A stretch of 64,000 bases of DNA, from the NCBI GenBank assembly GCA_013399015.1, contig VWZX01009108.1:917286-981285 (forward strand), read 5' to 3'. A model generated the notes under the pieces. It did no database searches and was not told where the DNA came from. It saw only the letters and a program-made list of their open reading frames with translations. Within the stretch, counting starts at the first letter, position 1. Each line of letters opens with the position of its first letter. Of the stretch, positions 23,801 through 38,800 are shown in pieces. A program made the position numbers and the translations under genes. The DNA comes from Galbula dea (Eukaryota > Chordata > Aves > Piciformes > Galbulidae).

Positions 23801-26800
23801 TGACCTGCTCTAGAAAGGATCAGGGCAAAACAGGCTCTTCTTTGCTCTGCCCAGGCTGGAAGAGTTCTAATTTCCTTTGGTTAAACACAACACTGTATTG
23901 AATGAAATAGCACTAGGAACCTGATACAATCCTGAGACTCCACTCACCTGCCCCATATAGCTTCCCAGTCACACACTGCTTGTATTAAACCCAAAAAAGA
24001 GCCAGTAGTGACTCACTAAGCAGAGATTCCTGTTCTGTTTTAGCAGCCACTGCTTTTCTATCTTGAGCTTCAGCCACCACACCATCCAATCAGTCACCCT
24101 GGGACGATGACAACTGTTGAGTTCCTGTAGGACACTAACTAAACTGGCCCAGGATAGGATTCTGGATACTGTAACCAGAGTATTTTTAGTAGCAGATGGC
24201 TTGTGCAGAGCTCCTTACTAGGATGGAAAGTTCAGCACAAACCTCTTTCCCTGTACAGATAATCCCTAGCCTAGAGCAAAGACTGGAGGCAGGAAGAGAA
24301 CAAGGGAAATAGAAAACCATACACACAGGATGCTGTGAGAATACTGCACTTGGAAATGTGGCAGAGAAAGTGCCAAAGGCCATGGAAGGTCATACCTGGC
24401 CTGCAGATGGGAGACAGGGCAAGTTTTGTCTCCTGGTCTCTTTCCATAACTAACTGGTTCAGTGTTTCAGCAGCAATAGATGCCTCTGGGACTTCACCAC
24501 ATTCACCTTCCCCTGCCTTGATTTCTTCCATGCCTTCATCTTTCACTGCCAAAGCTGGCTCTGGGAGTCCCAAGCCTGTTGCATCCATGTAGTCATCCAC
24601 AGGGAACAGCTCCAAAATCGTCTCCCTTTCATCATCAGGAAGCTCAGGAGCAGCAGGTTCATGCTCTGGCTCAGCAACCATGGCTTCTCTGTCTTGATCT
24701 TCAACTACCTCTTCTTCCTCTTCCTCCTCCTCCTCCTCCTCTTCATCTTCATCATCTTCATCATCCGAGTCTGAACTTGACTCGAAGTCAGAGGAGTCCT
24801 CACTTTCATCAGATGACTCAACTTCAGCCTTGGAAGATGAGGGACTTGCTACATCTACAAGAACAAAAAATGACCATTAGTTCAGTTTTCTGACTTCATT
24901 AAACAATCAGGGTCTACTGCAGGAGCAAATACCACTTCCACACTTTATAAATGTGGAAACAGCTTGAGCAGCAGTTGGGGGAGGTTTGAAGGAGTCACCT
25001 CCCAGTTTTATTTTTGCACAGGCTTTTAAACCATGTACTTGGACTCTTACAACAATCACCATAAAGCAGGCAGTTCCATGAGCAGCAGAGTCAGCACTGC
25101 CTGTCTCTTGGTGGTTTGCATCTTTACTGGAGTTCTACCAAGAGTGGAAACTACAATCTTCCAGAGCAGGAACTGAATGATAGGACAGAAAGTTATTAGA
25201 GGCTAAATGATCTCTGTTTGGTACTGGTCTCTTCTCCTCCCAGCCACACATGCTTCATAAAACAAGCACAAACTTTGCTAGCTTTAAGATCCTTTGCCCT
25301 TCTGTCAAGTTGGGCTGGGATGACTCAGGGCCTGGAGAGCTATTGCAAAGGGACCAACAGACTGAGGGATCATGGAAGCCTCACAGGTAACAATTCAAAA
25401 TATCTGTGTGCATTATCTTGTATGAAGTTCCTCTTTGGTGAAAGAAAGTGCACAGACAGACAAATCAGATCCCAAATGCAGGGAGATCACAGCTAGCCCA
25501 AAGGCTACTCTTGCTGCTTCTACTGGAACCACTTACCCTCCTCAGAGTCCTGCTCCTCCTCCTTGTCACTTGTGTCTATACCTGTCTCCTCTTCCTCATC
25601 ATCTTCCTCATCATCTTCATCCTCATCCTCAGCTTCATCCTCCTCCTCATCCTCCTCTTCCTCCTTTGCAAGAAAGCATTGCCAAAAATGAACAGCGTCT
25701 GTCTCTGAGACCTGCCTGTCACTGCAGTAACCACCAGCAACTCTCACGGATGCTGACCAAGAGAACCTGAAGAGGGAATAACCTTACAGAGGTTCTCTTA
25801 GGACAGACTCTCAACAGGAGCACTCACCTTCTAGAGAAGGTTAACTTGGGCATCTGGAACTATTAGGGTCCCTTTTAATGACAGGCAGCATTCAAAACTG
25901 CCATCACAAACCAACACACCTTGCCAGGTGCTGCTTTCACCAAGCCTCCCTCTTCTTCCTGCTCCTCTTCCTTCTCTGAGGAGGACTCTTCCTCTTTCCC
26001 TGATGTCTCATCTCCTTCTTCTCCCTCACTGTCAAGCTCCAGTGGCCTTGCTGGTCGTCGCCTCAGCCCCACTGCTTCTGCATCCTTCTTTGACAGGTCA
26101 GACGTTGTATCAGAAGCATCCCTGTCCCTCTCTGACTCTGGGGAGGAAAAACAAGAAGGAAATTGCCACCAAGGGAGGGAAGGAGTTGACAATGTAATGG
26201 CAACTTTTTCTCTGGGAAGATCCAAGTTAGGAGCAATGTGCCCATGTGGTGAGTCCCCAGGCTTAACTGGGACTTACTAATTTCACAGTGCAAGCGAGGG
26301 CGAGACTGGGTGCAGGGTGGTGAAATGCCAAGGCTGGAGAAATGCAGGTGGCCAAAGCTGACAAGCTAGAGGCAGAACAGCTAGGGGACATGGCACCACG
26401 GGGGTCAGAACAAGTAAGCTAAATGTAATGCCTTTTTAAGTGCTTTACAAACCCCTGCTTCTGTATTGGGACTTCAAAACCAGATGTTAGCCTGAACCAA
26501 CCTCCTGGCACAACTAACTTGAATCTACTTTCTTCTGCAAAACAGTATTCAAACCTTTCTCTTCTCTCTACTTTTCCCTGCTTCCAAGAAAACAAAAAAA
26601 GGATTTTTCAACAGATTTCTCTAGCAAATAACTTTACTTTGTTCTTAAAACCCAGTGCAGGGCAAACTGTCTCTTCTGTGCTTGCTTCCACAATGTACCC
26701 GGTGAGCTGCAAGCACAACCCCAGAACATACCAGGAACATCTCTGAGCTCCCTCTGCTGGGTGACCAACTCTGCATCAGCAGTACCCAAACAGGTTAGGA

Positions 26801-29800
26801 GTTATCCATAAAATCTGTCTTCTATTTCCCACCAGTGAATTTAAGATAACTTAATGCAGAGGAGACATCTCCCAGCTGATCAGGGTTTTGGCTCAGATCC
26901 CTGACTCTGTGTCTAACTCTAAGTGAGCAAGCCGCTCTGAAGTTGAAAAGAATTCAAGCTTGCATGTGGCTTGCATCTGCTCTCCTGTTTCAAACAAATG
27001 TGCTTTGCAAACCTTCATCTTCATCATCCACAGAAGTAGAAGGCCGGATCCTCTTCTGATCTCCTGCTGAGGCAGCTTCAGGTGGCTCCTTTCTTTTCAC
27101 CTGAACAAAAGACACAATTAGCATTTCTAAAAGTTGCCAAACAGCAGAAATCAACTTCTTAAACAAACTGCTACTTTACTTTGCCTTGGTGACTCAGAGC
27201 TAGAAACCGAGGGCCACTTCCCCAGCTCTTGATCCCTTTACTCGCTTGCAAACAGAATTTGACTCTGAATGAACTTCCACCCCTTCAATCTGCACCCAAA
27301 GGCTCCGGGTACCAGCAAGGTGCATGTCATCACCAGGTAGCTTGAAGATGACACAGAAAACTCTGGACAAATCTCTTGTGCGCTGAGATGTAGCAGAACA
27401 GAAAAAGAACCTGAGCCTATCGCATCTTAAAGAAGCCTAAAGCAAGCTTTATTCTAGAGGAAGACTGCAGAGTCTCTCATCCCTTTATTTGCACCTTCAA
27501 AACCCTAGTTTCAGAGAAGCCCTCTACCCTCCCTCAGTTTTTATGCCAATGCTCTTTAAAATGGGTGACTCCATGCTTGCAAGGCTCATTCTGCAAACTC
27601 ACACAAGGCAGAGGACACTTTTAGCCAAACTTCAGATGAGACTCAGCTGCCAATAAGACATTCTAAGCAAAGAAGTAACTGTGGAAAGCACTATGAGCAC
27701 AAACATATTTCTCCAATCCTGCTGAAACTCTGTGTCCTGAACACTGGAAAATGTCTCATTCACCTTGCAGAGCAGGGAGCCCCTTTACAGACAATTCACT
27801 TTGCATCTCTAAGTGGGAGAGGAAAAGCTAAGGCTGGGAAAGAAGATCCTTGCCCTTAGGGTGTTCTCCTGGGTTAAGAGTGATGCAGATAGAAGCAACC
27901 CCAGAAGTGAACACAGAGGAGGCTAACAGCCTGCAGGGCTTTGGGGCACAAACCTAAAGAGAGCTGATCTCCTAATGCTCCTTTAGGGGATGTTAGCATC
28001 ATGAATGCAGCTCTTTGGGCTTACCTTGAAGGATGGCAAGCGGATGGCCCCTCGCAGGCCGATGCCCAAGCCGATCCCCTCGTAGCCCAGCCCTTCTCCT
28101 TTGTTCCAGTTCTCCAGCAGACAAGATGCAATTCGATCCTTTGGCTTTGGTTTTTCTTCCAGTTCTCCTCCTGACTTCACTGGAGTGAGAGATGCCTTTC
28201 AAAGAGAAAGCACAATGGAGAGGGAAAGTTTTCCTGGGCAGCACAGCAACTCTGGAAACCACTTGGACAGCAGAGGCTTTTGGAATATCACTTCCCTGCC
28301 CAGGCATCAGCTTCTCTGAAGGCCAGGGCATCTGGAGATGCACCATATGGCCACACACACTTGAAAGGGAGAAGGTGCAAGAGCTCTTCTTGATAATGAG
28401 AAGCCTTCTCTCCTTTGCATTTTAAGAAGTTATTTTCTCTGCACAAAGCACTAAAAGTGATCAAGACAAAACTGCTGGGACACCCCAAACAGTGGCTTAG
28501 CATGAGATACTAAGTGATCTTGCATTTTAGGCCATCAGGCTGGCAGGTAGCAGAGCAGACACTCACAACCTGATCTCAATTCCCTTCACATGTAGCTTAA
28601 CACATGCCAAAGTCCTTCACAAGAAAGGACAGGGAAATGAACAGATCCATTAACCCCCATGGCTCATTTCAGGACTCTCAAGTGCTTGGTGGTGCAGGGA
28701 CCCCAGTGATCACCTTCCAAACAGCCAGAATCCAGCACAGATGCTAGAAGCAAAGGTCACAAAGAGGAGAGATGAAAAGGGGAGGTACAAACATGAACCA
28801 AGGCCTCAGTAGCCCGAGGGAACACATTCCTCCACTCAGGCAGAAGCTACTAAGTGCCAAGGAGCAGCTACTGTACAAAGGTCCTGAACTCTGACAGAAA
28901 GCTGAGGAGCTAGGATACTTCACTATCCACTAACCACCAGCCCCAAATTCCTGTGTTCACTTAGCAAGCACAGCCCAAGTCCACACAAACTGGTAGAAGG
29001 CTCCAGCCCTGGGAAACAGGAAAAATCAAACTCTCTAGGCAAAACACCCAAGGGTCTACAAAACTTGGTCAATAGCCAGAGAGCTCAACCACACCAAACC
29101 TCTTTTCACCAGAGCTGAGATGTGAAGGAAGAGCAGGAATTCAAACCTCTGCAGCTATGAAGAGGTGGAAAAGCTGTGGAGAGCATCATGCACAGTTGCA
29201 TGCCATGTTCTTCGTGAGTGAAGGGCACTGCAGGTAACATTCACTCACATCAGCCAGTGGTTTAACACTAGCTGAAGGTGGTTTCTTCTCCAGACATTAA
29301 CAGGGCTCCTTTGCCAAAGCTGGCTGTAATCACTGAAGAGGAAGCCTAAGCTCAGTTCTCCTGCTCATAAGGGAAAAGACCAATGGGAATATCAAGCAGA
29401 AGAATGCAGGCAGCAGCACTCCATGGCCAGGGATGGCTGGTTTATTCCTGGCACTCTGCTTAATGCACCTCACTCAGGCTTTCAAACCTAAACCCATCAC
29501 TAGATTCAGGAACAGGGAAAAGCTCTCCCCCAGCTCAGGCAGACAAGGTCTGGGGTAGCTGCTGCCTTCCCTAGCAACATGCTCCTCAGCATCTTCCACC
29601 TCCTGTGTTTACCATCCTGCCTGACCTAAGACACCAGCTTAACCCTTGAGCTTTCCCACCTTTTACCTATGGTACAATACTTCTTGGCAGTCAAAAACCA
29701 GAGAAAGAAGGAAACCAAGGCACAGGAGGTGACAAGTGTGTTGCCTTCTTGTGTGCCAGCTGGATTGTGTAGACAGAATTTACTGTCCTGCTAGATTTGA

Positions 29801-32800
29801 ACACTGTCAGTCAGGGGAAAAAAGAAACCCACAAGGGTTCCTGCTTTTATGCCTGGGACAGGTCAGGGAGGTAGCACACCTAACAAAACCTCTGAGCAAA
29901 GAGGCCCACACCTGCTGTAGCAAATAGGATAGGGTGGAGCTCAGGTGCTTTCAAAGATGAGCTTTGACCTCTCCTGTGAAGTAACAGGAGAGCTGCTGCA
30001 GCTGATGCTCCAAGGATAGAAGATATTCAAAGATATCTCTCCCTACAAATCTGCCTCATTTTCTTTCTAAAGCAAATAAAGATGTAAACAAGCACATATG
30101 TTGTCTTATTTATACTTCCAACCCTCTGAAAATAACAGCATTTCTTTCACTGCTGTCAATCACTAAGGAAAAATAGGAGGAACTCCAACTAAAATCATTA
30201 GGAGGGAGGAAATAGAGATGCAGAGCTTGTTTTGGAGGGTTACTGCAGCTCCAACAATGCCTGGAGGGCTTGGTCCATTCTAGAATAAAATCAGTGTGAT
30301 AGCAAAGTACATGGGGACCTGCCCTCCAGCTGCCACCCAGGAGGCCAGCTGGCTCATCCTCACATGTGCATAGAGACAGCAGCAACACAAAGGTACAGTT
30401 TAAACTCAATACTCTTCTTTTCCTTCAGCAAAAGCAGGCAGCTTATGACTGAGAAGGAATCCTGTCCCACATCAATGCCAGGGAGAAAGGAGGCCCTGAA
30501 ATCTGTGAGGTTTTTCTGCTTGTGACACTAACACATGTCCTGGCAGAGGCTTCTCCATGCAGTGCCCTGAAGCAGCACTAGTTCTGTTCCTGGCCAGTAA
30601 GCACAAGTGGTTTTCCAGGCAGCAATTTCCTCTTTTCAATTAGACTGTGGCATGGACCATGGCAAGCTGCTGTAGTACTGTTAGCTTCCCTTCCCAAAGT
30701 GGGTTGCAAATTCCAGGTGAGGGAGGAACCTGCTAAATTCAACCATGCTACAGAAGAGCCTGAGCAGCTGCTGAAGACCTGCCTTGACTTGCTTCTGCTT
30801 CTTCACTGTGGCTTTCTTGTTTCAAACCATTTCTGGGGTGCTTCAGTTACAAGTGCTGCCTGGATCTGTTTCCCTCACTGCTCTGGAAGCTCAGGGGCTT
30901 CTAACCCTGGCAGCACATGCTCACTAGCAGGACACAGCAGCTCTGAGCATTAGTCAGGAGGAGAAGGACTCTGTTTCCTGCCACACATCACAGCAGCCAG
31001 CTCTAAGCCAGAGCAAACCACAGTGCCATAAACCAGCTGTTAAGCAGCAGCATTACCAACCTCTCTGGGAAGCCAAGGAGCTCTCCCAGGCTCTAAAGTT
31101 AACATGAATTTGCCTTACAAAAGTAGATGGTGAAGCTACTGCTCTGAAAACTGCTATCTGAAGCAGAAGATATATCTGCAGGTGGTGGGTTTGGGTTTGG
31201 GTTTATTTTCAATAATTCACTGTAATAGTCACTTTGAGGCTTGAACCTTTTTACAGTGTTAGGTTTTGGGGCATTTTTTTGGGGGTAGTAGTGACAAATT
31301 CAGCACCTATGAGATCACAGAGCAGTTTGCTGGCTGAGGTACACTTTAAATTGGCTGAGAAAGGATCAGACAACTTGTGCAAAGCTGTTTCCTTAACTAA
31401 TCCCTGGGACTCCTTCTGTCTTTGGCCAATGTTCAGCTTTTGAGTTTGCTGCTGCTGCTGTGTAAATGCACTGGGGAGGTGGGAGGAGTGCAGAGGACTG
31501 CAAGTACAGATCTCATCACACAAAGCTGGGAACACAAAATAGCAGCTGGGTAGTTTCTAATGCTCCTGTTGCATCTGACTTTCTGGGTTTTTGGAGCTGA
31601 AGTTTCAGCTTCTTCTTAGATATGAGAAAGTCTTGCACATTAGTCTCCAGATTTTGGGGTAATTTCCTCCTGCAAACCCCTACCTGAAGGCATCAGTACT
31701 GCCCCAGGACACCAAAAATCAATGAATTGGCTAAACTTCTTAAATTTCAGGCCCTAGAAATACTTCACTGAGAGGGGAAAGGGAAAAAGGAAGGAGGTGA
31801 GGAGAAGAGAATAACCCTGGGCTTCCTGAGGTGTAAGAGCAGCTCCCCCACCACTCCTGGAGGCCTTCCTGAAAGGAGCACAATGGAGAGGACCCTCCCA
31901 CAGGTACATGCTCTATCTGTAGGAGCAGCTAGCCTTGTCCTATGACTACTGCTTAGTGGACTTCAGCTTCAACAGGAGTGTGCCAGCCCACCCAGGCAGG
32001 GAAGATCTGCAAACACACACTATGTGTGTACAACTGGTGCATCCTGACAAGATAACAGAGCAGCCATGCAGGCAGCTTGGGCAATGTGCTGTCAAAAATC
32101 AACATGTTCTCCTAGACCTTCTCAAGACCCAGAGAAAGGGCTGCTCTGAAGTGGCCCAACAGCTGGAGGGAATGGTGAGGAGGAGATCCACCCCAAAGCA
32201 AAGGGATGACAGAACTGTACACTTCCTCATGCCCACATTCAGATCAGTGGGACAGTGTGAGACAGAGCAGCAGTTCACTCCTAGGTGAGCAGTTTATGGC
32301 TGCACATGTGATCAGAGAGCATTCTGCATGAAGTACCTCCAATCAATGCCTAGGAAGGACTACAGTTCCCAGCCCATGTTTGTTCTGATGGCAAAGCAGC
32401 ACCAAATGCCTGCATATATGGAGTGACACCACGGAAATCAGTCAGGTTCGACACCCAGGTGCTAACCTGTCCTGAGGCAGGTGCCTGCAGTGGTTGAGCA
32501 CCTTCTAGGTATCTGCAGGCTGAGGTCTGCTGCTCCCAGGACACTCCTGCTTCCTGACTCAGCACAAAGACCAGCCCCATGGGGAGGCGTGGAGCCAGGT
32601 GAGGAACATGGACACACATGCCTCAAATTCAACTTCAGCAGCCTCAAGCTGCTTTCTCACAGCAAAGCTACTCTGTCATTTTACTTTTTGCTTCTGTTTT
32701 AGTTTCCATAACATTTTAGGGTTGTGGGGGGAGGTTTTAAAGCCAATTCCAGCCCCCTGCCCTGGCCACAAGCACTACCAAGAGTCCTCCCTGGGATCCA

Positions 32801-35800
32801 GCAGAGGGTATGTGCAAGCCTACCTTTGCCAGGCGTTCCTTCTTGTCCCACCAGTCATCAAATGCCCGAAATGCTACCACTTCAACCATCTTCCTGTTCA
32901 GGTCCCTTTTCATGATAGCCTTTAGCTCCTTCACTATGACCAGGAGGACTCCATCCACAGTGGCTTTGTGGGGATCTTCCTTCTTCGGCTCATAGCCTGG
33001 TGGTGGAACTGAAGGGTCAAATTTGGGCAGTGGTGGCCACTGCTGCCCACGCCCAAGAGCTGATCCCATGGAGAAAGGGCGATAGGGGGGGAGGTTGACA
33101 AACTGCATCCGGCCCGTCATGAAAGGGGGGTACTGGTATGTGTTCTGTGCCTGCATCATGCGGCTCAGCATCTGAGTTTGCATCTGGAAGGACATGGGCA
33201 TGCCACCCCACTGGTTGCCCAAGACACTTATCATATCCACTTGCATGACAGGGAACATGCCAGGGTGGAAGGGAGGAAGAGGAGGCAGGATATGAGGCGG
33301 AGGGACCCCGGGAGGAGCGGGGAGAGGAGGGGGGGGAACGGTGACGGCCTGGTGGTGGCAAGGGGGGGATGGAGGGAGCCATCACGGCCGTGTTGCTGAC
33401 GGAGGAGTTCACCACGATGGTTTTGGCACAGTCTGCGCTGGTGATGGGAGCTGGGTTGGTCTCGTCGTCAGAGATTTCCATGTCCTCCCCTGAAGAATGC
33501 TGACCCTGGGACAAAAGAGGGAGAAAAGGTGAGGAGCACATTCCTTTAACATGAAATACCACAGCACTGGCTGCTGCAAACAAAAGCTAAGTTGAACACA
33601 GGTTTTAATTGGGAATGGATGCTCTGAAAAGACAGAGCCCATTCAGCAGCTGGTGCCTATTGAAGCTTTTCTCTTCCATGGCAGAGCTCAGGGAGCAGAG
33701 AGGTAAAAGCTTTCTAAAAGAGCAACAGGACCAACTGAACAAAACCCCTCAGCTTCTGTGGAAGAGGAGGAATTGCTCCTGAGCTTAGTGAAATCCACAC
33801 AACCCCAATGTTTTTCTCTGCAGGATACATTCTCTCTCATTTGCATCTACCCCTGCCAGGTGCATTCCACCAGGAGGGTTTATTCCTTAGCTCTCCCCAT
33901 GCACAAAGAATTTCCCTTTTTTGTTTTTGGTTCTTTGTTTTCCTCTTTAATTATAATCCTTGGCTCATTTGCTGTCATCTCTTAACCTCTAACTGCAGGA
34001 AGACAAGACTTCCACATGGCTGCTGCAGGTAGAAGTTGTCTTGACTAAACCACAGCAATTCACATGGAAAAAAAGAACCCCAAAATCTGCCTAAATCACC
34101 TTCAAACAGTAGTCAAAAATGCTGGGAAATCAGACACAGCATATATCATGTTCCTGGGCAAAATGAATACTTTACCAGCCACAAGAAATCCAGATACACT
34201 TAGGGAAAACAATGTCCCACCTCCACTGTCAAAGGGATGGAAACTGGATTAAAGCAGAGGGTGCCTGCTTGCTCTCAGGTCTCCAAGCTGCCTGATTAGG
34301 TCCTAGACAACAGAAAGGCCTCACCAACAAACAGTTACACATGCACTCTATGTCCTCCAGGCACTTTAGTCCTGAAGGTATCTCCAGCACAAAGCAGCCA
34401 CATGGATGACTGTCACATCCCTCAGGAACTGTTAAATCAAGTTCTCATAAGAAATGCAGCAACAAATACTGCTGGAAGATGTATCCATCACACTGACAGT
34501 TTACATAGGAAACATGAATGGGGCTGATGTTTTACTAGTTGGATACCAGCAGAGAAAGGACAGGGTCTCAACTATTTTTTCCAAAACACTCTCTGCCATT
34601 CTTCCTTTTATTTCCAGCTAAAAATCAACAACCCCCACCACTCTTGTGACAGCAAATATCCCTCAGCTATTTTCAGGACTGGAAAGCAGACACTCTCATC
34701 AGGATCTTCTCTCCCAGGCTCTCTACAAGCATGCCTGGCTTGGCTCCTTCAAACAACTTCCCAAGCACTTCCTTCCTTAAAACAGCTTCACACAAAAAAG
34801 TCCAACAGTTTGCATGATGCCACCAGCTGATCTAAATACAGAGCATCCTCATGTTCACCAGCACACAGCAGAGCACTGCAGCCATGCTCTGCCTCTGCCA
34901 GAGCCCTCCTGCCTGCCCTGGGTGCTGTGGGCTCTGAGGCAGTAAGAGATCATTATCAAGTGGTCTTTAAGTACCTCCCTGCAACTCAGTCCTGGGAAGA
35001 GCTTTGGAACCTGCTGACTGTTTTCAGCCAAATCTGAGTGAGAAACCCAGAGAGATTTATTTCTTCAACCTTTTGTGCCTCTTCTGTCTGCAATCCTGCT
35101 TGTCTGCTCAATCTGAGAGGAAAAAAGAGCAATTGAGCTCAGCCCTTATCAGCCACTGGAGAAGCTGCACTGAGGAGAGCTGCTGGCAAGCAGGCTTTGT
35201 TGGCAGTCCTCACCCTGAAGCTGCTGTGATGGATTTTTAACCTGTGAATTCTGCACAAGGGTCAAAGCAAGAGTGCCTGAGCTGATGACTCTGCTATGAA
35301 CTGCAGCTGTACCAAGCTGAGCAACCACAACTACCCAAAATCAACCCAAAAGCTTCACGTTTTATCAAAGGTCATCTCTGCTACAGCAGCTACCACCAGA
35401 GAGCAGGCTGAGCACAACACTTGCAACAGCAGCTTTGCCAATCCTCCTGTGCTAGCACCTCCCCTCGTCCTGGCTCCCTGCATTCCTCTGCTGCAGCATG
35501 AACCCACTGGCTCCTGCACCACGTAGGTCACACCACCACCACCCCCCCCCCCCCCCNATGGCCACCAACACCTCAGCTCAACAAGGAGACCACCACTGAC
35601 TCCTGCAGAAGGGCTGAAAGCATGGCCCTGGCAAACCCTTCTCCCCTGGAGCTGCTTTTGTCCATCTGTACGTGCAGGAAGGTTCCCTGAGGGCTGTTCT
35701 GTAAACCCTAAAAGGAACCAGCTGAAAAAGAAGGAGCAGAAATAAGAACCCATTGCACTTGAGTCTTTCCAAAGCTGAGCTGTATCATCTCCTGCTTGAG

Positions 35801-38800
35801 CTGCCCACATCTGGCTAACATTTCTCAGTGGGTCTCACACACTGCATCCTTTGCCCAGCTGCTCTATTGCAGTCACGTCCCACGCTGAGGCTGCTGGGGA
35901 AGGAAAGGACATTCTGCAGCTTCGACTACTGCAGCTCCACTGAAAGGGACAAAGGAAGAGCAAAGATGAGGACCCTGGCAGGTGTCAACAAATTTCCTTC
36001 CAAACAGACCCTGGTTTTCAGTCAGTGAACACAAAAGGCACTGTTAAAAACACTGCCTTCAACTGCAAAAGCTGGAGGATGCTAAAGGTCAGCAGTGGCT
36101 AGGAAGACAGGAGTGTTCAGGCTCCCAAAGCTAGACAAAATCAGCTTTGTATTTGCATTCCTCCCATCTGAGGGGGTACAAAGGAAAGTCACCTCAGGAA
36201 GCCTCAGTGGAGCACCAGCACCAGGCAGCGCCACAGGGAGCCCCAGTCCCTCCTGCAGGATCCTGCAGCCTCCCAGGGCCACCCAACACCAGCCTCAGGC
36301 ACTGCTGCAGATCTCTGCTGAGCACACAGCACAAGACCCAAAGCACCTACCCAAGCCAACACATCCTCCCTACCTGGAACACCACCAGCCCAGAGCAGCC
36401 CTGCTGTAGGGAGAGCTGTGTGCCCATCACCCAGAGCCCACTCCCCTCTGCAGCAGCCTCAGTACCAAAGAATCCTGCCTGATAAATTGGGTTGCTTTTC
36501 CCTCTTGAAGGGCTATCAGACAGAAAAACTCATCCTGAAATTCCAGAGAGGACTAGCCAGACTCCACACTGTAGTGCACAGCAGCTTCTCTCATTCATAC
36601 ATGCATTTATTTTTGCTGAAGCTGAACTGAGAACTGCTAAAACAGTTTTTGGGAGATGGAAAGGTGATTTTTCCTAATACTTCTGGTGCTCAGATGGGTC
36701 TGCAGGAAGCAACAACAGATTTCCTGCTTCCTACAAGGTTGGGCTGACAGCTCACCTGCACTCACACAAGGAGCACAAGTCTGTGCTCCAGTTTTAGCCC
36801 AAGCAAGACAGAAAGAGAAAGAGATTACACGGCAGGGAGAAACAGATCAAAAAGGCACAGGGTGGGGGAAAAAAAAGAATACACAAGGTTAGGAAAGAGG
36901 TCAAACCTAAAGAAAGTCATCTACAAGGAAGGCTTTAAAGAAAGTTAAGAGGAATGAATATTTAAAGCAGATGAGCAGTCACAGAAAAGTCATATCAGAG
37001 AGGGGGAAACATGGGCACCAACAGAGTGAAAGAGATCAAGGTACAGAAAGAAAAACCAGAAAGATCTTCTGTTATATGAACTTCTTTTCAATCACCTGTC
37101 TGAACCTGGATTTACTGTGGTTGCTACCAAGTGCCTCTGAGGGTAGAGCTGAAAAGTAGCTCCACTGTCCTCCCAAAGAAACTGCCTTCTAGCTGGCCTG
37201 CTTCTTTGCTCTCACAAGAGATAAAAAGTGAGTGGATCTGTGGCACTGCTAGGAGGATGTCATGGCCATCAAAAAACCCTGGTTCCATCAGTCCTGCAGT
37301 TCACCTGCACATTTCTGAGGGCACCTGGTACAATGCTTCCAGAAAACCTCCCTTCAGCCCACTGAAAGAAAAGCCATTTCCAACTAAATTAATTAGTGGC
37401 CATCATCTTTGCTTCCCATTAATTAAATGAAAGAGTTAGCAAAACAGGTATTTAATGATAGGCATGACACATTTTTCCAAAGGTGGTTTAATGATGCAGA
37501 TTTGTTGGGAGAGACTGATGTCAGTGCAACTGGTTATAAATGGCCTCATTCCTTCTTCACCCAAAATGCTAATTGCCACCTTTGAGATCAGGGCAGTGCA
37601 TTTCAGCACAGGCAGAGCCTCCTGAGATCTCCCTCCTGGGTCAGCCTGAGCAGTGACAGGGTAGAGAACCACTGAACACAGAGCAATAGCCAGCATTTAG
37701 CAGGCAAAATGGTCACACCTGCAGAAAACAAACCAACCAACTGCATCTTCCTATCTACAGGCAGAACTGGCAGTTTCCAGATGTGGAGGCTGCTCTCTCC
37801 CTGACCCAGAGGAACACTGGCACACTGCAGCAGCAGTTGGGAGCTTCCTCATACATGGACCTTTCCTAGGGGCAGAGGAACTTCACAGACTTTCATTTCC
37901 TTTTCAAAAGGCCATCTGATAAAAGAATTGTCTTGGAATTTCAGAACACCATTACTTTACAGCTAATTTCACTTAAACCTTCTGCCACCTATATTTGAGT
38001 TAAGGAATTTACACCACTGGATGTAGGAACTACTGTGCCACAGGCTAGCTGAGCTCTGGTGCATCAAAACAATGAGAGGTCATCAGCTTTAATGAAGTGA
38101 AGCATCCCATGCTTGCAAGAAATAGCAAACCTTTCAGCCTGCTGCAACTTGCACTCAGGAGAAACCAAAGAGAACAAAAAATAGTTGCTCTTTAAGCCCT
38201 AAAACTTCTGTATTTCAATACTGGAGATCTTTGCCATTTAAAATGTTAAGAAGCAGCTTTTCAATAATGCTAGAACTGAAATCAGCAAGTGGCTTTTGGA
38301 CAGAAGGTTTTCAGAACCTGGTCAGACAGCCATCCCTTGGGTTTGGAGTGAGTCCATCCAAGGGTCCCTCAAATAAGCAAGATTCACCCCTTCACCCTTC
38401 CCATAAAGCTGGGACAGAAAAGCTTTGAGAGATAGGGGGAGAGGACAACTGACCAGCCAGGGTCACAAGCAAGTCACTGAGCCAACAATAGTCTCCAGGT
38501 CCTTCTGACTTCCTACTCCCTGGCTCCAGCTTCCTCCCCAGCCATGCTCCTTGCTGCCCACACTCTGGTTGATGATGGAAAAGGCCCTAGTGAGACACAC
38601 TGTGATCCCAGAGTGGAAACAGCCCCAGCTCTCCAACACACTGATGATGGAAAGGGCCCTAGTGTGACACACTGTGATCCCAGAGTGGAAACTGCCCCAG
38701 CTCTCCAACACACACAACTCTCTCTTCCCAGACTCCTCTGGCAGAAAGGAGACATTTCAAACCTGCCATGTTTCTTACAACATCATCCAGAAGAAAAAGG

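Noticed and set aside
38463..38755. Minus-strand frames with a repeated ESWG/SGITVC peptide
   Set aside because: The repetition comes from the 72-base DNA duplication; no start, splice or homology support.
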